Shown here: one piece after another, positions 31,401-40,881 of the stretch
Numbering within the stretch: the first letter of the stretch is position 1
Layout of the letters: each line of letters begins with the position of its first letter
Source: UMGS755 sp045595795
Lineage (GTDB): Bacteria; Bacillota; Clostridia; UBA1381; UBA9506
DNA length: 64,000 nt
Direction of reading: 5' to 3'
Assembly (NCBI GenBank): GCA_045595795.1
Contig: JAZOBC010000022.1
Coordinates: 1-64,000, forward strand
The notes under the pieces: model-generated
What the model saw: only the letters and a program-made list of their open reading frames with translations
Told to the model about the DNA's origin: nothing
Databases searched by the model: none
Translations under genes and position numbers: made by a program

Positions 31401-31473
31401 TACCTAAACATTGTTAAGATAGTCAAATTTTGTGAGGAAACTATAAAATTTTTTCAAAAAATTTAAAAAAAGA

Positions 31474-31502
31474 TTGAAATAAACACGTTTTCATAGTATT
31501 AT
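31474..31502 (+). promoter_or_regulatory. Promoter of ddl-murI-DUF1934-argS
   Basis: TTGAAA-17-TATTAT, about 50 bases before the ddl start codon. Confidence 0.6.
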
Positions 31503-31554
31503 AATAAAGTAAGGACTTATGCCCATAAGTCAAAAAGATTCTAAGGGGTTGATT

Positions 31555-32607
31555 GTGACGAAACAGACAATTTGTGTGCTGTTTGGCGGCAATTCATCTG
31601 AACATGAGATATCTTGTAAGTCAGCAGCCAATGTGGTTTCTTACTTAGACCGCACGCTGTTTGATGTGGTTACAGTTGGAATTGATAAAAACGGCAACTG
31701 GTTTTTAACCGAGGCATCGCCTGATGAAATGAAATCAGGTAGCTGGGAATCGCTACATAATAAGGCTTGTGCCTTATCGCCTGTTCCTAAGCACCATGGA
31801 CTTTTAGTTTTTAATAAAAATGGTGATGTATCCATCACGCATGTAGATGTGGTGTTCCCGGTGTTGCATGGAAAAAACGGCGAAGACGGGACCGTGCAGG
31901 GTCTTTTAGAACTTGCCGGCATTCCCTATGTGGGTCCCGGTGTATTGGGCTCTTCTCTGTGCATGGATAAAGTCTTGGCGAAAGAAATTTTTGCAGGCAG
32001 CGGCATTCCGGTTACAGAAGATTTTTGGCTGTGGAGAAATTCTTATGATGTCAAAAAGGTTCATGAGGAGATCATGTCTTCTTTTGGCTACCCGGTTGTG
32101 GTAAAACCGTCTCGTGCCGGCTCGTCGGTGGGAGTGGTGTTGGTTGAAAGTGAGGATGATTTGGAAGAAGCTCTGCGCATTGCGGCAGCCGAAGATGATA
32201 AAATCCTGGTGGAGCGTTGCGTGGATGCCAGAGAGGTTGAATGTGCCGTGTTGGGCAGCACTGCAGAGCCGGAAGCATCTTGCGTTGGTGAGATTGTGAA
32301 GGAAGGCGTTTATGATTATGCCACAAAATATGTGAAGAATACAGCGCGTCTTCAAATTCCTGCTGATTTGTCAGAGGAAACGGCAAGTACCATTCGTGAG
32401 CTTGCGTGCCGAGCTTTTACGGCTGCAGATTGTCGAGGACTTTCAAGAGTTGACTTTTTTATTGATAAAAAGACCGGTGCGATTCTTTTGAATGAAATCA
32501 ACACGCTGCCGGGCTTTACGGATATCAGTATGTATCCCATGCTGTGGCGCGAATCGGGCCTACCTTATGACAAATTGTTGACCAAATTGATTGAGTTGGC
32601 AAAATGA
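31555..32607 (+). CDS. ddl: D-alanine--D-alanine ligase
   Basis: A 350-residue ATP-grasp ligase making D-Ala-D-Ala for peptidoglycan. Seen: VLFGGNSSEHEISCKSA at the N-terminus, VFPVLHGKNGEDGTVQGLLE, the lid/ATP loop VVVKPSRAGSSVGVV, and the metal site LLNEINTLPGFTDISMYP. The start chosen is GTG at 31555, six bases after AAGGGG. An ATG 36 bases earlier is in frame but less well spaced and adds residues absent from the family. The D-lactate-type ligase signature is not obvious, so the D-Ala product is assumed. It heads an operon with murI. Confidence 0.93.
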   Translation: MTKQTICVLFGGNSSEHEISCKSAANVVSYLDRTLFDVVTVGIDKNGNWFLTEASPDEMKSGSWESLHNKACALSPVPKHHGLLVFNKNGDVSITHVDVVFPVLHGKNGEDGTVQGLLELAGIPYVGPGVLGSSLCMDKVLAKEIFAGSGIPVTEDFWLWRNSYDVKKVHEEIMSSFGYPVVVKPSRAGSSVGVVLVESEDDLEEALRIAAAEDDKILVERCVDAREVECAVLGSTAEPEASCVGEIVKEGVYDYATKYVKNTARLQIPADLSEETASTIRELACRAFTAADCRGLSRVDFFIDKKTGAILLNEINTLPGFTDISMYPMLWRESGLPYDKLLTKLIELAK

Positions 32608-32623
32608 TGCCGGAGGCGTAAAC

Positions 32624-33436
32624 ATGGATAACAGAGGGATTGGCATATTTGATTCAGGTCTAGGTGGCCTCACGGTGATGAAAGAGCTGATGAAACTTTT
32701 ACCCGGCGAGTCTATCGTATATTTTGGTGATACCGGCAGAATTCCCTATGGAACCAAATCGGTTGATACTGTAATCAAATATACCAAGAGTGACATCAAT
32801 TTTTTGAAGACATTTAACTTAAAAATGATTGTGGCAGCATGCGGAACGGCAAGCTCCATTGCGTTGCCGCATCTTACAAATCAATATGATATTCCCATCA
32901 TGGGCGTGACGGAGGCTGCAAGCCGCGCAGCGGCGAAGGCAACAAGAAACGGTTGCGTGGGCGTGATTGGAACTGCAGGCACTGTTCGCTCCGGTGCCTA
33001 TAAGGCATTTATAGAGCAAGAGGATGTTGCAATTTCTACCGTTTCGGTGGCGTGCCCGATGTTTGTGCCCCTAGTGGAAAGCGGTTTTGCAGAAAAAGAA
33101 GCCGCCAGACTGATTGCTGCGGAATATCTTGCGCCGATTAAAGAAAGCGGTGCGGACACGTTGATTTTAGGTTGTACACACTATCCACTTCTAAGCAAAG
33201 TGATTGCAGAGATTATGGGTGACGGTGTGACATTGATTAATCCCGGTGAGAGTGTAGCGCAGGAGATGCATGACAGGCTTTTACATGCTGATATGTTGTC
33301 TGGCAGCGAGGAAGAAGCATCTTATCAATTCTACGTCAGCGATGATCCGGATAATTTTGTGCAACTGGGGTCGACGTTTTTGGAAAGACCAATCAAGGGT
33401 CATATCGCGCAGATTGACATTGAGCAATATACATAA
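32624..33436 (+). CDS. murI: Glutamate racemase
   Basis: A 270-residue cofactor-independent racemase that supplies D-glutamate for peptidoglycan. IGIFDSGLGGLTV opens the protein. The two catalytic cysteines lie in AACGTASS and LGCTHYPLL, and YFGDTGRIPYG is the conserved substrate loop. GGAGG seven bases before the ATG at 32624 sets the start; codons upstream of it overlap ddl and are not family-like. It follows ddl closely, so two peptidoglycan precursor enzymes are co-transcribed. Confidence 0.95.
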   Translation: MDNRGIGIFDSGLGGLTVMKELMKLLPGESIVYFGDTGRIPYGTKSVDTVIKYTKSDINFLKTFNLKMIVAACGTASSIALPHLTNQYDIPIMGVTEAASRAAAKATRNGCVGVIGTAGTVRSGAYKAFIEQEDVAISTVSVACPMFVPLVESGFAEKEAARLIAAEYLAPIKESGADTLILGCTHYPLLSKVIAEIMGDGVTLINPGESVAQEMHDRLLHADMLSGSEEEASYQFYVSDDPDNFVQLGSTFLERPIKGHIAQIDIEQYT

Positions 33437-33483
33437 AATCAAGTCGGGTGAGAATGCCGCATGGCGGCAGATTGGGGAATATC

Positions 33484-33915
33484 ATGGAAACAAATGCACT
33501 GATTACGCTGACGGGGCGACAAAGCATTGACGGTGAAAATGACCAGTATGAGTTGACAACCTTAGGCAAATATGTAAAAAAAGGCGATAAATATTACATC
33601 AGCTATGAAGGCAGCGAACTGACGGGTTATGAAGGCACGACCACAACCTTGAAAATCAAGGATGGCTGCATTTCTATGATTCGTTTTGGCAAGTCCTCAA
33701 CGCAGATGGTTTTTGAAAAAGAAAAAAAGTATGTGGGTTATTACGACACACCCTTTGGCAGCTTATCTGTGGGTGTGACGACCAACAGCATGACGGTGGA
33801 TATTGACGATGACGGCGGAGAGATTGACCTTGACTATCTGGTTGAACTCAATGACAATTTGCCGGTACATAACGGATTACACCTAAAAATCAGGAAGGTA
33901 GGGAATCAGGCTTGA
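33484..33915 (+). CDS. DUF1934 (YwiB-like) protein
   Basis: A 143-residue beta-rich protein of the DUF1934/YwiB family, small beta-barrel proteins of unknown function. The pattern YYISYEGSELTGYEGTTTTL, then FEKEKKYVGYYDTPFG and LDYLVELNDN fits. It lies between murI and argS, and this DUF1934-argS pairing is common in Firmicutes. GGGGAA lies before the ATG at 33484. Its stop overlaps the TTG start of argS, indicating coupled translation. No enzymatic residues can be named. Confidence 0.85.
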   Translation: METNALITLTGRQSIDGENDQYELTTLGKYVKKGDKYYISYEGSELTGYEGTTTTLKIKDGCISMIRFGKSSTQMVFEKEKKYVGYYDTPFGSLSVGVTTNSMTVDIDDDGGEIDLDYLVELNDNLPVHNGLHLKIRKVGNQA

Positions 33916-35603
33916 CGATTTACGAACAGACAAAGAATGCAATTAAAAACATGATTGACAAGGCTCTTTTAGAGGCAAAGAATTCAGGGGAACTGGATTT
34001 TGAGGCGATTCCGGATTATGTGATTGAGGAGCCCAGAGAAAAAGAACATGGCGATTTTGCCACCAATGCGGCCATGCTTTTGGCTCGTCAGGCAAGAAAG
34101 GCCCCCAGAGCCATTGCAGAAGCAATCTGCGCGCATCTGCATACAGAAGGTAGTTATGTTACCGCTGCTGAGGTTGCAGGTGCCGGTTTTGTCAACTTCC
34201 GGTTAGACCCTGCTTATATCCGGCAGGTGCTTTCTGTTGTAGAGCAGGAAGGTGACGGCTTTGGTAGAGTCAGTGACGGCAAAGGCAAAAAGGTGATGGT
34301 GGAATTTGTCAGTGCCAATCCCACCGGTCCCATGCATATGGGTAATGCCCGTGGCGGTGCTTTGGGTGATTGCTTAGCCAGCGTGCTGGACTGGGCAGGC
34401 TATGATGTGACCCGCGAGTTTTATGTCAATGATGCCGGCAACCAGATTGAAAAATTCGGTAAATCCTTAGAAGCGCGGTATATTCAAGAACTTAAAGGTG
34501 AAGATGCGGTGGAATTTCCGGAGGACGGCTACCATGGTGAGGACATTCGTGTGCGTGCACGGGAATATATTGCAAAATACGGTGATGGCTTATTGGAGCA
34601 AGACGCCGAAAGTCGCAAAAAAGCGTTGGTTGAGTTTTCGTTAGAGAAAAATATTGATGATTTAAAGGCTGACCTTGAAAAATACAGAATTTTCTATGAT
34701 GTGTGGTTTAGAGAGAGTGTTCTTCATGAAAATGGCGAGGCGCGCAAGGTGGTTGATGAGCTGCTTGAGCGTGGCTATGCTTATGAAAATGAAGGTGCTA
34801 TCTGGTTCCGTGCAACGGATTTTGGTGAAAGCAAGGATGAGGTTTTGGTTCGCCAAAACGGATTTTTGACCTATTATGCTGTAGATATCGCCTATCACAG
34901 AAACAAATTTGTGGATAGAGGCTTTGACACAGTCATTAACATTTGGGGTGCCGACCATCATGGCCATGTGGCGCGCCTCAAAGGTGCTTTGGGTGCTTTG
35001 GGCATTGAGCCGGAGCGTTTAGAAATTATTTTAATGCAGTTGGTGCGCTTGGTATCCGGCGGTGAGGTTGTTCGCATGTCCAAAAGAACCGGCAAGTCCA
35101 TCACCTTAAAGGATTTGCTGGAAGAAACCAGTATTGACGCAGCACGTTTCTTCTTCAACATGCGTCAGGCAAACAGTCATTTTGATTTTGACCTGGATTT
35201 GGCAGTGGAGCAGTCTAATGAAAATCCTGTTTTCTATGTGCAGTATGCCCATGCCAGAGTGTGTAGCATTCTGCGTTTGCTTGCAGAACAGGGCATTTCT
35301 GTTAAACCTGCTTCTGAGCTTAATTTAACAAGACTTTCAGCACCTCAGGAAATTGACCTGATGAAGAAGCTGGCAGATTTTCCCGAAACAATTCGCCAGG
35401 CAGCTTCTTTACGCGAGCCCAGTCTGATTACCCGCTATGCAATGGATTTAGCAGCAGCATTTCACGGTTTTTATGCAGCCTGCAAAGTAAATTCAGAAGA
35501 CCGGGAACTGACGGATGCGCGTCTTAAATTGGCAGATGCCGTTCGGGTTGCTTTGAAAAATGCCCTGACGGTAATGTCTATTTCGGCACCGGAGCAGATG
35601 TAG
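33912..35603 (+). CDS. argS: Arginyl-tRNA synthetase
   Basis: A 563-residue class I synthetase. The N-terminal Add1 domain precedes the HIGH-type motif SANPTGPMHMGNARGGALGD. The KMSKS-like loop is RMSKRTGKSITL, and the DALR anticodon-binding domain is C-terminal (ITRYAMDLAAAFHGFYAAC). The start is TTG overlapping the preceding stop (TTGA), with purine-rich AGGAAGGTAGGG upstream. It is the last gene of ddl-murI-DUF1934-argS. The window's tRNA-Arg gene lies about 5 kb away, not adjacent. Confidence 0.97.
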   Translation: MTIYEQTKNAIKNMIDKALLEAKNSGELDFEAIPDYVIEEPREKEHGDFATNAAMLLARQARKAPRAIAEAICAHLHTEGSYVTAAEVAGAGFVNFRLDPAYIRQVLSVVEQEGDGFGRVSDGKGKKVMVEFVSANPTGPMHMGNARGGALGDCLASVLDWAGYDVTREFYVNDAGNQIEKFGKSLEARYIQELKGEDAVEFPEDGYHGEDIRVRAREYIAKYGDGLLEQDAESRKKALVEFSLEKNIDDLKADLEKYRIFYDVWFRESVLHENGEARKVVDELLERGYAYENEGAIWFRATDFGESKDEVLVRQNGFLTYYAVDIAYHRNKFVDRGFDTVINIWGADHHGHVARLKGALGALGIEPERLEIILMQLVRLVSGGEVVRMSKRTGKSITLKDLLEETSIDAARFFFNMRQANSHFDFDLDLAVEQSNENPVFYVQYAHARVCSILRLLAEQGISVKPASELNLTRLSAPQEIDLMKKLADFPETIRQAASLREPSLITRYAMDLAAAFHGFYAACKVNSEDRELTDARLKLADAVRVALKNALTVMSISAPEQM

Positions 35604-35648
35604 TATAGCGTGCTCTGCTTTTGTGCATAATTTGCGGAGGAAAAAACA

Positions 35649-37097
35649 ATGAAACGTTTTCTGACTAAAATTTCAGCGGTTGTTCTATCTGCTGTTTTGA
35701 TGTTTGGTGGCAATGTGATATCTGTCAGTGCAGCATTTATGACACCGGAGGCAGCATTTTTTGATGCTGTGCTCGACAGTCTGATGGAAAATTATAAGTT
35801 TACGGCCGATACAGAAGCAATGGCAAGAGAAATTGCCATGAAGGTTTTGACAGAACATCCGGAGTATTTAGAGGATTTTGTCGATATTGCTTCTGATCAG
35901 CTGGATCAGCATTCAGATTATTACACACAAGAGGAACTGGGTTATTTCACGACATCCTTTAAAGGTGAGTATGTAGGCATTGGTGCAACGGTGCAGCGCA
36001 CAGTCGGTGCTGTGGAAATAGTCTCTGTTGTTAAGGGCGGTGCCGCGGATATTGCCGGTATTCGTGCCGGAGACCGTATTATACGTGTTAACGGCATTGA
36101 TGTGACGGATTATGCTGTGAATGATTTAACGAACCTGACCCGCGGTGAAGCCGGTACATTGGTTGAAATCACAGTGCTTCGCGGTGCTGAGGAAGTGACG
36201 GTGGTTGTCACTCGTGCGGCACATCAGGCAAACACGGTTTCTTATATGGAGTTAGAAGGTAATGTTGGTTACATACTTATTTCAACCTTTAATAATACCA
36301 CTGCCGGTGAGTTGGCAGCGGCAGATGAATATTTCAGAGGCAAACGCATCAAGCGATTAATTGTTGACCTGCGTGATAACCCGGGTGGCGAGTTGCTGAG
36401 CGTTATCAACTGCTTAGGCTTTTTTGTTCCTCGCGGCAAGGACGTTGTGAGCATTGAATATAGTGATGAATCGCGCAACACAACCCTGCGCAGCGTGGGA
36501 CATCTGTCGCGCAATCCATATTACACAAAGCTGGCTGTTTTGGTGAACGAAAACTCTGCCAGTGGTGCTGAACTGTTTGCAGGTAACATTCAGGCACATC
36601 AGTTGGGCACAGTTGTTGGTGTTACCACAGTCGGAAAAGGAACCGTACAGGAATTTATTGATTTGCCGTCTTTTGCCAGCCACGACTTAGGTGCTATTAA
36701 ATTAACGACGGCAGAATATCTTTTGCCTGGTGGTGTGCATATTAACGGCGTTGGCATTAAGCCTGATGAATGGAAAGCCAACCGTGTTGTGAAGGTTGAC
36801 ACTTCGGAAATGGCAGAATTAGACTTTTTCAATGATTATCGCGAAGGCGATTCGGCACCGGCGGTTCTTGCCATGAAACAACGACTTGATTTGATAGGAT
36901 ATTATGTGAGCGAGATCAATGAAACCTTTGATCATGAGTTGACGATTTCACTCAAACAATTCCAAAGAGATATGAGTCTTGAGAGCTCCGGCATCCTCAA
37001 TCTTGAAACCCAGCGCGCTATGCAAAACTATCTGTTTCAAACAACCATGGTCATTGATCAGCAATTTGATCGCGCGTTTGAAATTGTGAAGCAGTAG
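35649..37097 (+). CDS. S41 C-terminal processing protease with peptidoglycan-binding domain
   Basis: A 482-residue secreted protease of the CtpA/CtpB family. Signal peptide is about residues 1-28 (VSA cleavage). The PDZ domain is about 90-180 (GIGATVQRTVG...AGIRAGDRIIRVNG) and the S41 core about 190-370, with the catalytic Ser in NENSASGAELF and Lys in VGKGTVQEF. A C-terminal peptidoglycan-binding-like repeat lies about 395-465 (AVLAMKQRLDLIGYY...LKQFQRDMSL). CtpB in Bacillus cleaves SpoIVFA during sporulation; this one could be that or a general envelope protease. CGGAGG precedes the ATG. Confidence 0.93.
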   Translation: MKRFLTKISAVVLSAVLMFGGNVISVSAAFMTPEAAFFDAVLDSLMENYKFTADTEAMAREIAMKVLTEHPEYLEDFVDIASDQLDQHSDYYTQEELGYFTTSFKGEYVGIGATVQRTVGAVEIVSVVKGGAADIAGIRAGDRIIRVNGIDVTDYAVNDLTNLTRGEAGTLVEITVLRGAEEVTVVVTRAAHQANTVSYMELEGNVGYILISTFNNTTAGELAAADEYFRGKRIKRLIVDLRDNPGGELLSVINCLGFFVPRGKDVVSIEYSDESRNTTLRSVGHLSRNPYYTKLAVLVNENSASGAELFAGNIQAHQLGTVVGVTTVGKGTVQEFIDLPSFASHDLGAIKLTTAEYLLPGGVHINGVGIKPDEWKANRVVKVDTSEMAELDFFNDYREGDSAPAVLAMKQRLDLIGYYVSEINETFDHELTISLKQFQRDMSLESSGILNLETQRAMQNYLFQTTMVIDQQFDRAFEIVKQ

Positions 37098-37134
37098 ACT
37101 CATTTTTTATACCAACGAAACATGGAGGTAATCT

Positions 37135-38295
37135 ATGACGGTGAATAAAAAACGGACGGTATCCATTCTGACGGCACTCTTTTTATCTGTTTCATTTGCG
37201 CCCATTTGCAGAGATTATTCCGTATATGGTGCAACGGTACAGGAAAAAATAGAACAGGCAAGAAAAGATAAACAAGCTGCACAGCAGGCACAGAGCGAGT
37301 CAAAAGCGTATCTTGACGATGCGATGGCCCAGGTGGCACAATGGGATGATGAAGCAGAGGTAATTCGTGCCGAACTGAATGAAATTGACAGCATCATCAG
37401 TGAAGCTGAGGCAAACATTGCAGCCAAAGAAGCGGAAATTGCCGAATATGAACGACAGATTGAAGAAAACGATGAGGCATTTCGCGTCAGATTGCGTGCA
37501 ATGGATGAAACAAATGCTTCGGGTTATATTGATTTGCTGTTGAACTCTCATAGCATTTCTGATTTTGTAAACCGTGTGGAAACCCTGCGTGAAATTACAG
37601 CGTACGATCAGGGAATCATTGACGAAATGGTTGCCCTGAAAAATGGTGTTGAGGTTTCAAAAAATGAAATTGTTGCCTATCGAAATGAGCAGCAAGAGGC
37701 GCGGGCTTTGGTTCAGGAGAAGCAAGATGCGCTAGATGCTAAAATTTCAGAAAAGCAGAGCTATATTAAGTCATTAGAGGATGATATTGAGGAATATGAC
37801 AGACTCTTTAAAGCTGCTGCAGCGCAGGAAGAAAGTTTAAAACGCAGCATTGCGGCTTCTTCTTCTAAAGGCTCAACATCCTCCGGTCGAATTGTGTATT
37901 CCGGCGGTGTATTTTGTTGGCCTGCACCCAGCTATACATACATCTCATCACCCTATGGCTATCGTATTCACCCGGTTTATGGAAATCAGCGTTTCCATTC
38001 GGGTCTTGATTTAGCGGCGCCGGGCGGTTCGCCGATTTTGGCGGCAGCGGACGGAACCGTTCGTTTTGCCGGTTGGAACGGTGGCTATGGCTATTGTGTC
38101 ATCATTGACCATGGCAGCGGCATTCAGACTTTATACGGTCACTCCAGCAAACTGTTAGTATCAGCCGGTCAGTCTGTCAGCCGTGGCGAAACAATTGCGT
38201 TGGTTGGTACAACCGGCACATCAACCGGTAACCACTTGCATTTTGAAGTATTAAATAATGGTTCCACAACGGACCCGATGCCCTATTTACAATAA
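37135..38295 (+). CDS. Coiled-coil M23 peptidoglycan endopeptidase
   Basis: A 386-residue exported protein. A signal peptide (about 1-30) is followed by about 200 residues of coiled coil rich in Glu/Ala/Lys (to about 245) and then a LytM/M23 zinc endopeptidase domain. Metal ligands are present (HSGLDLAAP, YGHSSKL, HLHFEV), so it should be active. The architecture matches EnvC/PcsB-like hydrolases, which in many bacteria are switched on by FtsEX; no ftsEX is adjacent here. It lies between two S41 proteases with short gaps, as one unit. GGAGG precedes the ATG. Confidence 0.92.
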   Translation: MTVNKKRTVSILTALFLSVSFAPICRDYSVYGATVQEKIEQARKDKQAAQQAQSESKAYLDDAMAQVAQWDDEAEVIRAELNEIDSIISEAEANIAAKEAEIAEYERQIEENDEAFRVRLRAMDETNASGYIDLLLNSHSISDFVNRVETLREITAYDQGIIDEMVALKNGVEVSKNEIVAYRNEQQEARALVQEKQDALDAKISEKQSYIKSLEDDIEEYDRLFKAAAAQEESLKRSIAASSSKGSTSSGRIVYSGGVFCWPAPSYTYISSPYGYRIHPVYGNQRFHSGLDLAAPGGSPILAAADGTVRFAGWNGGYGYCVIIDHGSGIQTLYGHSSKLLVSAGQSVSRGETIALVGTTGTSTGNHLHFEVLNNGSTTDPMPYLQ

Positions 38296-38329
38296 TTCAT
38301 TGTATCATCTAAAGGGAGGAACATGCGTT

Positions 38330-39502
38330 TTGTTTAAGAAAAGACATTTAGTGCTGACAGCAGTTATAACGGCTGTGGTAGTTTGGGTTTTGGCAAGCCT
38401 GCTTTTTGCAAGAACCACGGTCTATCAATCTGCCGATGTGTTGCTGCGTGCCAGAAATACCATTTCACAAAATTATGTGAATCCGTTGACAGATGAGCAA
38501 ATCGAGCGCATGAATGACATGGCGATTAGTGCCATGGTTTATAGCTTGGAAGATCAGTATAGTACCTATTTAAATGCAACGGCTCTGGATGCCTACCAGG
38601 AAGATAAAAAAGAAAACTATGTAGGCATTGGTGTGAGCGTGAACTTTGATTACGATGCAGATGAAATGACGGTTATCTCTCCTTATGACGGCTCTCCGGC
38701 TCATCAGGCTGGTATTTTGCCAGGCGATGTCATCACAAAGGTGGGCACGCTTGAGGTAAACGCCGAGACCTATGAGGCTGTTTTGGATTATATTAAAACT
38801 GGCGAGGATGGCATCATTAAGATGACCATTCGTCGCGGTGATGCATTTCTTGATTTAGATGTTGAACGCAAGGAAATAAAAAGAGAAACCGTGACGCATA
38901 AAATGTTTGCAGGACGCATAGGCTATATTCGTGTTTCTGAATTTATACAAAATACGAAGGATGATTTTGCGGCGGCACTCCAGGATTTGAAAGGTCGCAA
39001 TATGGCAGGTCTTATCATTGATTTGCGAAATAATCCCGGCGGCTATGCCGACACGGTTCTTGCTATGACAGATATGCTGTTGCCTGAAGGTGTTATTGCC
39101 TATTTGGAGGATAGCCATGGTAAGCGACAGTATTTCCATTCCGATGAGAATGCATTAGATATCCCGATGGTGGTTTTAATCAATCAGGGAAGCGCCAGCG
39201 CGTCAGAGCTTTTGGCAGGCAGCTTAAAAGCACATGGCTTAGCGACGGTAATTGGTGAAAAAAGCTTTGGCAAGGCGGTGGGACAGTCGCTCTATCCTTT
39301 AACCACACAAACGGCATTGTATTTAACCAATGCGCGCTACTTTACGCCGAAAGGCGAGTGCATTGATGGGATTGGAATTGAGCCGGATATTCAGGTGCCT
39401 TTGGCAGAAGAACTGATTGGAAAAATTTCTGTTTTAGAGCCGGAGGAGGATGCACAGCTTTCGCGTGCGCTTGAAGTTCTGGCACAAAAGACCGAGCCTT
39501 AA
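38330..39502 (+). CDS. Second S41 C-terminal processing protease
   Basis: A 390-residue CtpA/CtpB-type protease, membrane-anchored by an N-terminal helix (about 5-27). PDZ domain about 95-180 (VGIGVSVNFDYD...AGILPGDVITKVG), then the S41 core with Ser in NQGSASASELLAG and Lys in SFGKAVGQS. It lacks the C-terminal peptidoglycan-binding repeat of its upstream paralogue. The frame is open further upstream inside the M23 gene, but AGGGAGGA nine bases before TTG 38330 marks the start. Paired S41 genes around an M23 enzyme suggest proteolytic control of wall hydrolysis (inference). Confidence 0.92.
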   Translation: MFKKRHLVLTAVITAVVVWVLASLLFARTTVYQSADVLLRARNTISQNYVNPLTDEQIERMNDMAISAMVYSLEDQYSTYLNATALDAYQEDKKENYVGIGVSVNFDYDADEMTVISPYDGSPAHQAGILPGDVITKVGTLEVNAETYEAVLDYIKTGEDGIIKMTIRRGDAFLDLDVERKEIKRETVTHKMFAGRIGYIRVSEFIQNTKDDFAAALQDLKGRNMAGLIIDLRNNPGGYADTVLAMTDMLLPEGVIAYLEDSHGKRQYFHSDENALDIPMVVLINQGSASASELLAGSLKAHGLATVIGEKSFGKAVGQSLYPLTTQTALYLTNARYFTPKGECIDGIGIEPDIQVPLAEELIGKISVLEPEEDAQLSRALEVLAQKTEP

Positions 39503-39537
39503 TCCTCGTTTTAGGCGAGAGACAGGAAGTGACAACC

Positions 39538-40881
39538 TTGCATAATTTGCTGGTTTATTTGGCTTTTTACGGATTGATTTTTGCCGGTTGTTACATGCTT
39601 ATTATACGAAAACCGGCAATCTCGAGTGTCACGGACGGAGGTTTTCTTGTTCCGCTTTCCGGCTTGGGTTTGGCGGTTTTGTTTTGCCTGCAGTTGACTT
39701 TGGCAGGGGTTGCACCCGGTCATGTTCAGGATACAAGCCTCTTTCGGGCATGGGCTGCATTTGCCCGCCGGCACTCGGTTAGCCAATATTATACCACGTC
39801 TTTGTATGTGGATTATCCGCCGGTATATTTATATGTTTTATATGGAATCGGTAAGTTGACAGGATTTTTACGTATTGACACAAACAGCCGATTGTTTTTA
39901 GTTTTTGTCCGTAGTGTGCCGATTCTGTTTGATGGCCTGACGGCTCTTTTGGTTTATTGGTTTGCAAAAGAAAAACTGGGACAGAAAAAAGCCCTGCTCC
40001 TAGCCCTTTTGTGTGCCTTAAACCCCATGCGAATTTTTACTTCTTCTGTTTGGGGTCAGGTGGACAGCGTAACAACTTTTTTGGCAGCCATCATGCTGTT
40101 GTGTCTGCAAGAGAAAAGGTATGTAGTCGCTTATATACTTTTGGCGGTACTGTTTTTAACCAAACCGCAAATGGTGATGTTTGCACCGCTACATGGATTT
40201 GTTTTATTTTTTGATGTCATAACGGTTTGGCACGATAGAGCGAGCCGGACTCATTTGATTTGGCAGGCGATTCTGTCAGTTCTTGCAATGCTTTTGGTGT
40301 TGCTGCTTTTGCCCTTGCCGGCTACGGGCGGAAATTATCGTTTGTTGATTGAAAATTATGGAAAAGCGTTAGGGCTTTATCCTTATGCCACTCTTAATGC
40401 AGCGAACTTTTACGGTATGCTGGGACAAAACTGGACGCATGATTCTGCAAAATTATGGTTCTTTTCTTATAAAACATGGGGATTTATATGTATCGTTCTC
40501 ATTTCCCTGACGGTGGGTTTTGTCAGTTGCTTTAGTCGCGACAGGCGTAAGGTTTGGTATTTAGGCGTGTTGACGGTGCTTGGGATTTACATGCTCGGCC
40601 ACGGCATGCATGAACGCTATAGCTATCCGGCACTTCTGCTTTTATTGCTGTTATATATTGAAAGTGGCGCGCGGAAGCATTTGTTGTTTTACGGTGCTTT
40701 TTCACTTGTAGCTGTTGTTGTGAGTGGCTACGTTCTTCATTTAAATTTGCAAAATGATTTTATCTATGGCAACAACCTGTTCTTTATGGCGTTGTCTGCC
40801 TTTCATGTTTTGTTGTTTGCGGCATGGGTGTTTTGTGCCACGCGAGAACTTGTGCATAAGGAGAGGATGCGAGCAAAATGA
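39538..40881 (+). CDS. GT-C membrane glycosyltransferase
   Basis: A polytopic membrane protein of about 447 residues with about 10-12 helices. The first outer loop carries GHVQDTSLFRAW, whose Asp is placed like the catalytic residue of GT-C enzymes, followed by YVDYPPVYLYVLY. A second loop has NPMRIFTSSVWGQVDSVTTF, typical of lipid-linked-sugar mannosyl/glucosyl transferases. The acceptor is unknown. AGGAAG supports TTG 39538; GTG nine bases earlier is nearly on top of that Shine-Dalgarno. The stop overlaps the start of the next gene, another GT-C enzyme, so the two probably act in one pathway. Confidence 0.85.
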   Translation: MHNLLVYLAFYGLIFAGCYMLIIRKPAISSVTDGGFLVPLSGLGLAVLFCLQLTLAGVAPGHVQDTSLFRAWAAFARRHSVSQYYTTSLYVDYPPVYLYVLYGIGKLTGFLRIDTNSRLFLVFVRSVPILFDGLTALLVYWFAKEKLGQKKALLLALLCALNPMRIFTSSVWGQVDSVTTFLAAIMLLCLQEKRYVVAYILLAVLFLTKPQMVMFAPLHGFVLFFDVITVWHDRASRTHLIWQAILSVLAMLLVLLLLPLPATGGNYRLLIENYGKALGLYPYATLNAANFYGMLGQNWTHDSAKLWFFSYKTWGFICIVLISLTVGFVSCFSRDRRKVWYLGVLTVLGIYMLGHGMHERYSYPALLLLLLLYIESGARKHLLFYGAFSLVAVVVSGYVLHLNLQNDFIYGNNLFFMALSAFHVLLFAAWVFCATRELVHKERMRAK

